DNA from: CAYILR01 sp964364175
GTDB lineage: Bacteria; Bdellovibrionota; UBA1018
DNA: 57,648 nt
Direction: 5' to 3'
Assembly: GCA_964364175.1 (NCBI GenBank)
Contig: CAYILR010000027.1
Coordinates: forward strand, 1-57,648
The notes below the pieces were generated by a model, which searched no databases, was not told where the DNA came from, and saw only the letters and a program-made list of their open reading frames with translations. A program made the position numbers and the translations under genes. Each line of letters opens with the position of its first letter. Position 1 is the first letter of the stretch. This document shows, piece after piece, positions 34,280 to 41,284 of the stretch.

Positions 34280-36172
34280 GTGAATGTCATACGTGTGTTC
34301 TTTTTTTTGACGATTTGTTTTCCCAGAGCTTATGGGGTGGAAATCGGATCCTCGCCCCATCCCGACTGCACTGAACAGCCCATGAGCATCGATGAGCTCG
34401 ATCGACTAGCCAGTTCTGACAAAATCAAAACCATGCAAGATTTTTTGAACGCTATCCCCAAGAGTTCGATGCAAGATTTTACATTCGTTTATAATTCGCT
34501 CAGTCTTCAGCGGGGAAACGAGCATTCTGATGAGAATGGCCAAGGAAAAGTGAGTCCCCTATGGCCCAGGGTCCTTCGAAGCACAATGGATGGCAAAATC
34601 ACGATGTCCTTTGTGTGCGATCCAAAAAATCCTGCTTACGGTAAAGTCGAAATTTTACACTTTGATGAAGAAACAAATGAACTCAAGTCCAAAGAATTAG
34701 ATTTTACTCAGACCCCATCACGACCCAACACTCGAATTCACAATAATCCAGAGAGCTGCGTGAGCTGTCATGCAGGAGCCAAAATCGACGGAAAACAATC
34801 TCTCAAATACAATTGGCAGGATTTTTGGTTTTGGCGCGATTGCGATAGAACTCGAGGCACTTCGCTCTACGGAGGCAATAAGGATACTTTTAATAGTGAG
34901 CCCCGAAATGTTAGGGCAGCTCGCTCTAACAGAAATCCACAGGGCTGCACTGATGAGAAGGACACCTTGGCTGGCAACGCTGAGAAGCAAGATTACAAGA
35001 ATTTTCGAGAAATCCAAAAAGACAATCCTTGTTTTGCTTCGCTGCCATGGTTAAGCGGAGCCAGTGCGAATTTTCCATATGAGGGTAATAGGAGTGGGAG
35101 TCTAGATTCGACTTTGATCAATTCACCGAATTTCAGAAAAACTCTTAATTACTCGCGGTGGACTGCTCGCCGAAACTTAAGTCTATTAAAAAGGTCTGCA
35201 ACTGATTTTGAAAAGCTCAAGTACTTTATTGCAATGGATGGACATAATTGTGTGTTATCGCCTGAAGAAATAAAAAAAGCAGGAATTTTGTTAGACCGAC
35301 CGCTGGAAACAAGAGGCTACTCACCGATCCGCCTCGATGGATATAGTTATCTACGATCAGGGCGAACCTACCCCATTCTGGATAGTTTTTCTAAAAAGGC
35401 GGGTTTGACCAACCGAGATTGGGCATTAGAATTTCGTCGAGACGACTTGTCCTCTTTCCAAAGTGGAATCGGCACCCTGCAAGAAATCGTTGGCGATATG
35501 GTTCATAGAGAAATTGCAAAAACAAATCCTAATGTGCAAGTTGAAATTCAACCACCTCGTACAATAATGCCTGGTGATATTCTCCCTACTGTTTTGGAAC
35601 AAGACTTTAAACAAGAGCGATTTTCTTGTATTACAAAAGATTTAGATATGATTAGAGGTTCTCCAAATACGTGTGAAGCACTGCGCACCGAGAACAACAA
35701 ACACATTGCTAAATATCTGGGGAATCAACAACAAACATGCAGTAATTGTGGGAACCCTCCGTCTACCCCTGATCAAATTTCAAGAATTGAATCTACTCAA
35801 ACCCATTTGACTCAAGTTCAAATCAAATTAAATCAAGACTCAGTAGCTCGTGGAAAGGCATTGGTTCAACCCAACTCCAAAGGAAAGTGCATCATGTGTC
35901 ATGCAATGGGCGTAAATTCTCCACTTCCTGCAGGATTTAGTCACCTTTCGAAAGAAATGAGATTCATTCCTAATGAAAAACCTAACAACAACGCAAATAT
36001 TAAAGAATCAATTAAGATCCTCAAGGAAGGAGTTCAGTACGGGTTATTAGATAGTGTCAGGGAAGTGCTTTTACAAAAAAAATCCATGCCTCCCCCCGAA
36101 GTTGGAGGTGCCAATCTTACGCAGCAAGAGCGCGAAGATATTCAGGCTTATATTGAGAGCTTGACTCGATAA
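34280..36172 (+). CDS. exported c-type cytochrome-like protein with two heme motifs
   Basis: GTG 34280 is favoured as start because GAAGGG at 34269-34274 lies 5 nt upstream; GTG 34274 is the alternative. The roughly 630-residue product has a signal peptide ending near AYG and two heme-c sites, CVSCH near residue 160 and CIMCH near residue 537. The second is followed by SMPPPEVGGANLTQQE, the usual Met-ligand and C-terminal helix of class I cytochromes. A CSNCG near residue 490 lacks the His. The long middle region is unknown. The gene is more AT-rich than its left neighbours, as is the exported gene at 39639. Electron transfer or peroxidase-like function is possible. Confidence 0.78.
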   Translation: MNVIRVFFFLTICFPRAYGVEIGSSPHPDCTEQPMSIDELDRLASSDKIKTMQDFLNAIPKSSMQDFTFVYNSLSLQRGNEHSDENGQGKVSPLWPRVLRSTMDGKITMSFVCDPKNPAYGKVEILHFDEETNELKSKELDFTQTPSRPNTRIHNNPESCVSCHAGAKIDGKQSLKYNWQDFWFWRDCDRTRGTSLYGGNKDTFNSEPRNVRAARSNRNPQGCTDEKDTLAGNAEKQDYKNFREIQKDNPCFASLPWLSGASANFPYEGNRSGSLDSTLINSPNFRKTLNYSRWTARRNLSLLKRSATDFEKLKYFIAMDGHNCVLSPEEIKKAGILLDRPLETRGYSPIRLDGYSYLRSGRTYPILDSFSKKAGLTNRDWALEFRRDDLSSFQSGIGTLQEIVGDMVHREIAKTNPNVQVEIQPPRTIMPGDILPTVLEQDFKQERFSCITKDLDMIRGSPNTCEALRTENNKHIAKYLGNQQQTCSNCGNPPSTPDQISRIESTQTHLTQVQIKLNQDSVARGKALVQPNSKGKCIMCHAMGVNSPLPAGFSHLSKEMRFIPNEKPNNNANIKESIKILKEGVQYGLLDSVREVLLQKKSMPPPEVGGANLTQQEREDIQAYIESLTR

Positions 36173-36182
36173 TTCAAAATCT

Positions 36183-36260
36183 TTGGTCCCGGTACCAAAG
36201 TTATTCACAAAGTTTCGGAGAATTCCTATTCAGCATTTTGGTGAGTCCGGTTTTCGTACA
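36183..36260 (+). pseudogene. decayed fragment related to the HNH endonuclease gene
   Basis: The frame reads VPVPKLFTKFRRIPIQHF, close to VPVPENVTNYSRTPIPAF just before the HNH domain of the gene at 38610-39566, and the DNA shares CCGGTACCA and TTATTCAC. After this the similarity is lost and no HNH motif follows, so it is a small remnant of a paralogue. The reading is by eye and could be chance beyond the first 18 residues. Confidence 0.4.
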
Positions 36261-36373
36261 AGACGTTTGATTTCCGTCACGGATCTAGTCCAAATCACGT
36301 GTAAAGCGGTTAGGACTGGCATAGGATTTGCTCGTGAAAATTACAATTTATTTTTAATTACAAATAGTTATAT

Positions 36374-36591
36374 AAATTCCGCCTGCATATGCACTTGACT
36401 CCAGTCAGTCAAATTTAGCTCTTGCTTGCCTAGGACTTTTCAGTTTGCGAGGTGTCGCGGGGCGGCCCTCCGTGGCCTTGCACACCTGAAACCCTCCTGG
36501 CGTGTGAACCCGCTCACTCGCAAACGGAAAAGTCTTGGCGGCAAGGAAAAAAATGATTCACTGGAGTCAAGTGCATATGCAGGAAATTCCG
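36374..36591. mobile_element. MITE-like element with 24-bp TIRs and 8-bp target duplication
   Basis: The element proper is 36382-36583 (202 bp). Its first 24 bases (CCTGCATATGCACTTG..., 36382-36405) are the exact reverse complement of its last 24 (36560-36583). Immediately outside, AAATTCCG stands as a direct repeat at 36374-36381 and 36584-36591, as a target-site duplication would. Inside are further nested stems (for example GTTTGCGAG with CTCGCAAAC, GCGGG with CCCGC), so almost the whole element can fold into one cruciform. It has no open frame and must depend on a transposase elsewhere. Confidence 0.8.
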
Positions 36592-36668
36592 ACTGGCGTT
36601 TTGTTTAACCCTAGTTCGGAGATCTTATTTATGTGTTTTGAAAAACATAAGTGTGATATAAAACATAT

Positions 36669-37022
36669 ATGAAAGCGGTGCTCTTGTTTGAGAGTCACCG
36701 TTTGTTTCGCGCGATCTCTGACAGAATCGTGGTTATGAAAATGGATTTGTATGAATTGGAGTTGCTTGAGACGGAAGCAATCTCTGATTCTAGCAGCCGC
36801 TATCGATTTAGCTGGATCGCCTTTGATCAGGAGGACCCTGAAATGCGTGTTTTATTTGATAGTCATTTACCGAAAGGACCTCATTTTCATATTGATGGAG
36901 ATCAAGACGGACAGCCCTTTGCTTGGTTTTCCATTCAAGATGCTATTCAATTCTTTCATACAAAAGTGACAGAGCATTTTGGTGAACTCTCTGAAATTTC
37001 GGATGAGGGGGAACAAGACTGA
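36669..37022 (+). CDS. TumE-like (DUF6516) toxin
   Basis: The 117-residue product resembles DUF6516/TumE toxins: a short beta N-terminus (MKAVLLFESHR ... RIVVMKMDLYEL), the segment YRFSWIAFDQ, and the His-containing GPHFHIDG. TATAAA ends 6 nt before the ATG, so the mRNA has almost no leader. Its TGA overlaps the ATG of the helix-turn-helix partner by one base. The pair lies 77 bp after the MITE-like element. Assignment rests on pattern and on the partner; the toxin activity is inferred. Confidence 0.7.
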   Translation: MKAVLLFESHRLFRAISDRIVVMKMDLYELELLETEAISDSSSRYRFSWIAFDQEDPEMRVLFDSHLPKGPHFHIDGDQDGQPFAWFSIQDAIQFFHTKVTEHFGELSEISDEGEQD

Positions 37023-37435
37023 TGAAAACTTTCACCTTCCGGTACGACCCGAAAGCTACGCCGAGCGAAATTTTTGCTCGTTTAGAAAAAGCGGTAAAAA
37101 CTCGTGTGCCTGATATTCAACAACACGAACTTTCATCAAACTCGATCAGCGCACTACTTGGAACAATGACGGCAGTTCGCATCCAATTGTTCTACACCGT
37201 TGCTGATCAACGCCCAGATTCGATGTATCATCTTGCGCAGATTCTCAAGCGCGATCCTGCCAACGTCATTCGTGACGTAAAGGTTTTGGAAAAAATTGGA
37301 ATCATTCAGCTTGTATCCGAAAAAGATGGCGAGCGTGAGCGTATGCGCCCTGTGACAGTCTATGATCGTATCATATTTGATTTTGGGGCGGCGGGGCGTT
37401 CTGGTTTGTTGCGTGGCAAAAAGGTTGCATCGTAG
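37022..37435 (+). CDS. winged-helix antitoxin/regulator (HVO_A0114-like, TumA-type)
   Basis: The 137-residue product has a winged helix at about residues 68-105 (DSMYHLAQILKRDPANVIRDVKVLEKIGII), typical of the HVO_A0114 group that accompanies TumE toxins, and a basic C-terminus. It should neutralise the toxin and repress the operon. It starts inside the stop of the toxin gene. Confidence 0.75.
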   Translation: MKTFTFRYDPKATPSEIFARLEKAVKTRVPDIQQHELSSNSISALLGTMTAVRIQLFYTVADQRPDSMYHLAQILKRDPANVIRDVKVLEKIGIIQLVSEKDGERERMRPVTVYDRIIFDFGAAGRSGLLRGKKVAS

Positions 37436-37461
37436 ACGTAGATTCTATTCGATCCTGTTTT

Positions 37462-37474
37462 CGTCAAAATTTCG
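37462..37474 (+). promoter_or_regulatory. CGTCAAAAYTTCG upstream motif, copy 1
   Basis: CGTCAAAATTTCG begins 53 nt before the ATG at 37515; TCCGAAGG follows at 37501-37508. Nearly the same 13-mer precedes the genes at 39639 and 41285 at similar distance. Confidence 0.4.
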
Positions 37475-37514
37475 TTAAAATCAATTTTTCGCGAGAAAAA
37501 TCCGAAGGAGAGGC

Positions 37515-38516
37515 ATGAAGGTAAAAATATGTGTGCGTGTTGTTCTGGGTTTATGCGTCGCAGCGGTAGCTGTGGCAGCTGAGCCAGGTATTTCTGAAAA
37601 ACTGCTGCCATTATTTGACGGTAAAGTCGTTAAGTTAGAAGGAAATAATTCTGATTTGTTGGTTGAGATGAGCCGATACTTAAGCCAGCACGATGTGAAA
37701 CAAACTAGCGATGAGCATATCAAAAAGTCCTTGAATGAAGTGGCGCGAAGTCATAGCGGACTGACAAAAAATGAATTGGATATTGGCACTCAGGCCACAG
37801 CTGATTACATATTGAGCATTGATGGCAAAAAGCCGGTTAAATTATTGATTACTGATGTCAAGACAGCCCTGGGTGATGCCCGAAAATTTGCAGATGAAGA
37901 AGCGTTTAAGGACTGGATGGATCCTGATCGAGCACCGAAGCCTTGTGCAGATTGTGGTAAAAAAGTTGAGCCTGTTCTCCCTCAAGTGGATCAACAGGAG
38001 AAGGATGTAGAGAAAGTATTGAAGAAGGTACAAGACGGGGGAATTGTACTTTGTAGTGAGTTGAAATCTGGAGATCCTCGCAGGCAAGAGATTGGTCGAA
38101 AGTGCAGGACAGGTACGGGGTCTGAATGGGAACGGGTAGCGAGGACAGGATGGAGAGAAGCATGGTTGGCTCCAGATAAGAAAACGATTTGGAGTCATCG
38201 GTTGGCTGGAAAATTTGATAACAGAGGCCGAGATGAGAATGGAATTGTCGTAAATTCACCGGCAGCGAATGCATGCAAGAAATTGGGCAATGGAGCGAGG
38301 TTGCCTGAGAGAAAGGACTATGAAGCTGCCGCTGCAGATCATGTATATGATTTATTTCAAAACAATGAAGACCATGACGTTTTTTGGTCTTCATCGGTTG
38401 GCGCCCCTGTTCAATCTGACAGTGCCTATTACTTTGATGGAGACGATGGGAGCATCCGCATAGGTAATCGGGGTACAGATGGCGGCATTTCAGTTCGTTG
38501 TGTAGTTACACATTAG
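37515..38516 (+). CDS. exported protein with C-terminal Lcl_C/DUF1566-like domain
   Basis: The 333-residue product has a signal peptide (residues 1-21), a helical N-terminal region, a CADCGKK segment near residue 140, a coiled linker, and from about residue 175 a Lcl_C/DUF1566-like domain ending DVFWSSSVGAP ... ISVRCVVTH. The tail matches those of the gene fragments at 46-207 and 2884-3104 and of the protein at 20177. AAGGAG precedes the ATG by 5 nt. A T-rich hairpin terminator follows. Function unknown. Confidence 0.75.
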   Translation: MKVKICVRVVLGLCVAAVAVAAEPGISEKLLPLFDGKVVKLEGNNSDLLVEMSRYLSQHDVKQTSDEHIKKSLNEVARSHSGLTKNELDIGTQATADYILSIDGKKPVKLLITDVKTALGDARKFADEEAFKDWMDPDRAPKPCADCGKKVEPVLPQVDQQEKDVEKVLKKVQDGGIVLCSELKSGDPRRQEIGRKCRTGTGSEWERVARTGWREAWLAPDKKTIWSHRLAGKFDNRGRDENGIVVNSPAANACKKLGNGARLPERKDYEAAAADHVYDLFQNNEDHDVFWSSSVGAPVQSDSAYYFDGDDGSIRIGNRGTDGGISVRCVVTH

Positions 38517-38521
38517 CGCAT

Positions 38522-38550
38522 AAAAAATATCTATATTTAAGATGTTTTTT
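38522..38550 (+). terminator. intrinsic terminator
   Basis: AAAAAATATCT (38522-38532) pairs with AGATGTTTTTT (38540-38550) with one mismatch; the 3' arm supplies the T-run. It lies 6 nt after the stop codon. Confidence 0.6.
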
Positions 38551-38573
38551 GGATGAAAACGTTTTTGAGTTCA

Positions 38574-38582
38574 TGATATAAT
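38574..38582 (+). promoter_or_regulatory. extended -10 promoter of the HNH gene
   Basis: TGATATAAT (38574-38582) is a perfect extended -10 box; no good -35 lies 17 nt upstream. GGGGAA before ATG 38610 is the ribosome site. Confidence 0.5.
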
Positions 38583-38609
38583 TCCGGAATTCTACAGGGG
38601 AAAAACATC

Positions 38610-39566
38610 ATGAATCAAAATCTCATTTCACTCCACGAACAAGCTGTAAAATTAGCTCACCAATTCTCAACTCTCCAAGGAGAGCTGCTCGACGTTCTTC
38701 AAAAAATTGAAGACTGCGATGGTTACCTTGAATTCGGTTCCACTTCACTTCATCGATACGCAGCGGATATCTTAGGACTGACGGACGACATCGCCTACAC
38801 TTTGACTCGGCTTGCTCGTAAATCCAAAGAGGTTCCTTTACTCAAAGAGAAAATTCAATCTCGAGAAATCCCGATCAGCAACGCTCGGACGATTGTTTCG
38901 ATTCTCACTCCTCAGAACCAAGATGAGTGGCTTGGAAAGGCCGCGACTCTTTCTAAGAGAGAACTTGAAAAGGAAGTCTACGCTCAGTTTCCTAAAGAAG
39001 AAGTGAAAGAACGAATTAAACCTGTTAACGCAACACGCTTAGAACTCAGGATGGGGATTTCGGAGGATCTTGAAAGCAAACTCAGACGGATTCAGGACTT
39101 GCTGAGTCAGAAAAATAAAAAGGCAGTTTCGTTAGAAGAGGCTGTCGACGCGCTGGCTGATGAATTTCTTGAACGACATGATCCGATTCAGAAAGCTGAG
39201 CGTGCTCAAAAGAGAATCGAAAAAATGCAGTCCACAACTCCGATTGAAACGAAAAATAATTCAGAAAGTCCTAAAAAAATAGATAGTTCATCACCTATTA
39301 TTGAAAAAATCATGTCAACTTTGGTACCGGTACCAGAAAATGTTACAAATTATTCACGAACTCCGATTCCTGCTTTTTTAAAGCATCAAGTTGTTTTGCG
39401 CGATCAAACTCAATGCGTACACAGAGATTCTTTGACTCAAAAGCGTTGTTTCCGCCGTCGATGGTTGGATATTCATCACATTGTTCCAGTTTCTAGAGGC
39501 GGGAAAAATGAATTGGGTAATTTAGTAACCCTCTGCTCGGCTCATCATCGGATGAAGCATAGATAA
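38610..39566 (+). CDS. HNH endonuclease-domain protein
   Basis: The 318-residue product belongs to a multi-copy family of Bdellovibrio-type genomes: a helical N-terminal region resembling DUF222 proteins (SLHRYAADILGLTDDIAYTLTRLA), a charged linker, and a C-terminal HNH domain (CVHRD ... CFRRRWLDIHHIVPVSRGG ... NLVTLCSAHHRMKH). The His pair, Asn and final His of the nuclease are present, with Cys residues for a zinc knuckle. It may be a selfish or DNA-recombination-related nuclease. A remnant of a relative lies at 36183. Confidence 0.85.
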   Translation: MNQNLISLHEQAVKLAHQFSTLQGELLDVLQKIEDCDGYLEFGSTSLHRYAADILGLTDDIAYTLTRLARKSKEVPLLKEKIQSREIPISNARTIVSILTPQNQDEWLGKAATLSKRELEKEVYAQFPKEEVKERIKPVNATRLELRMGISEDLESKLRRIQDLLSQKNKKAVSLEEAVDALADEFLERHDPIQKAERAQKRIEKMQSTTPIETKNNSESPKKIDSSSPIIEKIMSTLVPVPENVTNYSRTPIPAFLKHQVVLRDQTQCVHRDSLTQKRCFRRRWLDIHHIVPVSRGGKNELGNLVTLCSAHHRMKHR

Positions 39567-39569
39567 GAT

Positions 39570-39582
39570 CGTCAAAACTTCG
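39570..39582 (+). promoter_or_regulatory. CGTCAAAAYTTCG upstream motif, copy 2
   Basis: CGTCAAAACTTCG begins 4 nt after the HNH stop and 69 nt before ATG 39639. CACTAAGATT and, further on, TCCGAAAAG follow, as in copy 3. Confidence 0.4.
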
Positions 39583-39638
39583 TCACTAAGATTTGAAGAC
39601 AATTTATCTTTGCAGATTTTCGTCCGAAAAGTTGATTG

Positions 39639-41141
39639 ATGCGCTTTCCGTTATTTAAATTTTTCATTCGAGTCATTGTTTTGATGTCTTTTTGTTTTAG
39701 CGCGTTCTTCTATCAAAAATTTGTACATGCTGAAGATTCAAGTTCAACAGAGACAAAAGATACTAAAATAGAACATCAGGCATTTCTTTGGCTCAACCAA
39801 GCAGTTAACTATATTCCCAATTTTGAACTCAAAAATGGAGTTAAAAAATATTTAGAAATTCTGGGACTAAATAAAGATAAAGCTTTTTACAATCAGGCTA
39901 CTGGTGGGAATAATCCAGGCTTCGAAACATTTTTTGAAAAACAAATGGAACAACCTTGCTTCAATGCGCTTTTTCATAAATTCTATACAAGGTTAGATCA
40001 AATTGATGTAAATCGATTTCAACGTTACAAAGGCAATCCACCTCGTCCCAACCAAGGACTTTTTTCGGACTATCCGTCACCAGAAAATCTTACTCCTGGG
40101 TGGCTTTGGAAAATAGCAAGTGAAGTTTCTCAAGGAGACTCCGGCGTAGCTCTCGCACTTATTGGAGCATGTGGACATGACGATTGGTCATCCGGTGGAG
40201 GAATGTTGAAACTTCCCCCCAGCTGGACAATTGAAGGGAGATATCTCAAACCAGTTGCTGATACACAACGTGAGAACATCAAAAATAAAACACATGCCTA
40301 CTCTAAAGAGGTGTTGGATAAACTCAATTACCTTCTTAATCAAAATCCACCCACTATTTTTACTGATTGTCCTGAAAAAAAATCAGCCATGTATCTGAAT
40401 CAAAGCCTAGGTAAAAATACTGATATCAATCAAGACTTAAGGAAAGAATTAATCCAGATCTCTGGTAGAGGAAAATCTGACCGTGTCCCTAGTAAGAACT
40501 ATCATATATATGCAGCTGCTTTCATGGCCTGCCAGCTGAAAGAAGCCGGAGTATCTGATGTCATCATACAAAAGATCGAAGAAATGACTGCATATGCCTA
40601 TCGGACTTTGCATATGAAATCTGTCATTGATGATGGACTTAAAAAATATAATAAAAATCAAGAACAACTCCTTGAGCTTAAGAAGAATGGATTGTCCACA
40701 AAGGATATTTTTTCCAATATGGATCGAGCCGAAGTAAGTCTTGCAGCATATCTTTTTTCTCAATGGCAACCTTTGACATTAAAATTTAATGGAGAAAGTG
40801 GGATCTATTTTGACAAATATTTCAGGGCACCTATCGATTTAATTGAAAGTAAAATCACATTTTTAGAAAAAATAAATCAGCCAGAGGGTTACACAAAAGA
40901 GCAATTTCAAAAAGCTAAACAAATTGCTAAATCGTACTCATTGGATTGGAAATGGACTGTCGAACAACATCGCATTGGAGCAGATTTTGGTGCTGAACAT
41001 TGCCGAAAATCTGTTAAAATTTTTTCTGACCTAGAGTCAAGATCTTGCGATGCAATCAAAAAAACGATTTCTCCCGAATTTCCAAATTTAGATCTATTAT
41101 TACCTAACTCCCCAACTCTGAACCAGTGTGTGAAACCATAA
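39639..41141 (+). CDS. exported protein of unknown function
   Basis: The 500-residue product has a signal peptide ending FVHAE and a mostly helical mature part rich in Asn, Lys and Phe. Segments such as ACGHDDWSSGGGMLKLPPSW and eight or more Cys suggest a folded, disulphide-bonded extracytoplasmic protein. ATG 39639 was preferred over the in-frame TTG just before it. Its base composition is AT-rich like the cytochrome-like gene at 34280, hinting that both have a history different from the GC-richer operons around them. No family recognised. Confidence 0.75.
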   Translation: MRFPLFKFFIRVIVLMSFCFSAFFYQKFVHAEDSSSTETKDTKIEHQAFLWLNQAVNYIPNFELKNGVKKYLEILGLNKDKAFYNQATGGNNPGFETFFEKQMEQPCFNALFHKFYTRLDQIDVNRFQRYKGNPPRPNQGLFSDYPSPENLTPGWLWKIASEVSQGDSGVALALIGACGHDDWSSGGGMLKLPPSWTIEGRYLKPVADTQRENIKNKTHAYSKEVLDKLNYLLNQNPPTIFTDCPEKKSAMYLNQSLGKNTDINQDLRKELIQISGRGKSDRVPSKNYHIYAAAFMACQLKEAGVSDVIIQKIEEMTAYAYRTLHMKSVIDDGLKKYNKNQEQLLELKKNGLSTKDIFSNMDRAEVSLAAYLFSQWQPLTLKFNGESGIYFDKYFRAPIDLIESKITFLEKINQPEGYTKEQFQKAKQIAKSYSLDWKWTVEQHRIGADFGAEHCRKSVKIFSDLESRSCDAIKKTISPEFPNLDLLLPNSPTLNQCVKP

Positions 41142-41151
41142 ATTCAAAATC

Positions 41152-41192
41152 AAAAAAAGTGCCCACGCAAGGTAGTGCCTTGCTCTCTTTTT
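41152..41192. terminator. terminator, family member 1
   Basis: GCAAGG (41167-41172) pairs with CCTTGC (41178-41183), flanked by a seven-A run and a five-T run. The whole block, including TTTTTGATGC after it, resembles the terminator at 47116-47156. Confidence 0.65.
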
Positions 41193-41216
41193 GATGCCTA
41201 CTGTGTATCCTGGTTC

Positions 41217-41229
41217 CGTCAAAACTTCG
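41217..41229 (+). promoter_or_regulatory. CGTCAAAAYTTCG upstream motif, copy 3
   Basis: CGTCAAAACTTCG lies 68 nt before the TTG start of the cyclase gene. It continues CGCTAAGATT and then TCCGATAGG at 41253-41261; CTAAG-N15-TCCGATA also resembles a sigma28 promoter, though weakly. Confidence 0.4.
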
Positions 41230-41284
41230 CCGCTAAGATTCACCCCAAAATTTCCGATAGGTCCAAGGAGATGGAGACTCGTAC

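Noticed and set aside
41234..41260. Sigma28 (FliA) promoter for the cyclase
   Set aside because: TAAG-N15-TCCGATA matches only loosely and no flagellar gene is in the window; kept only as a remark.
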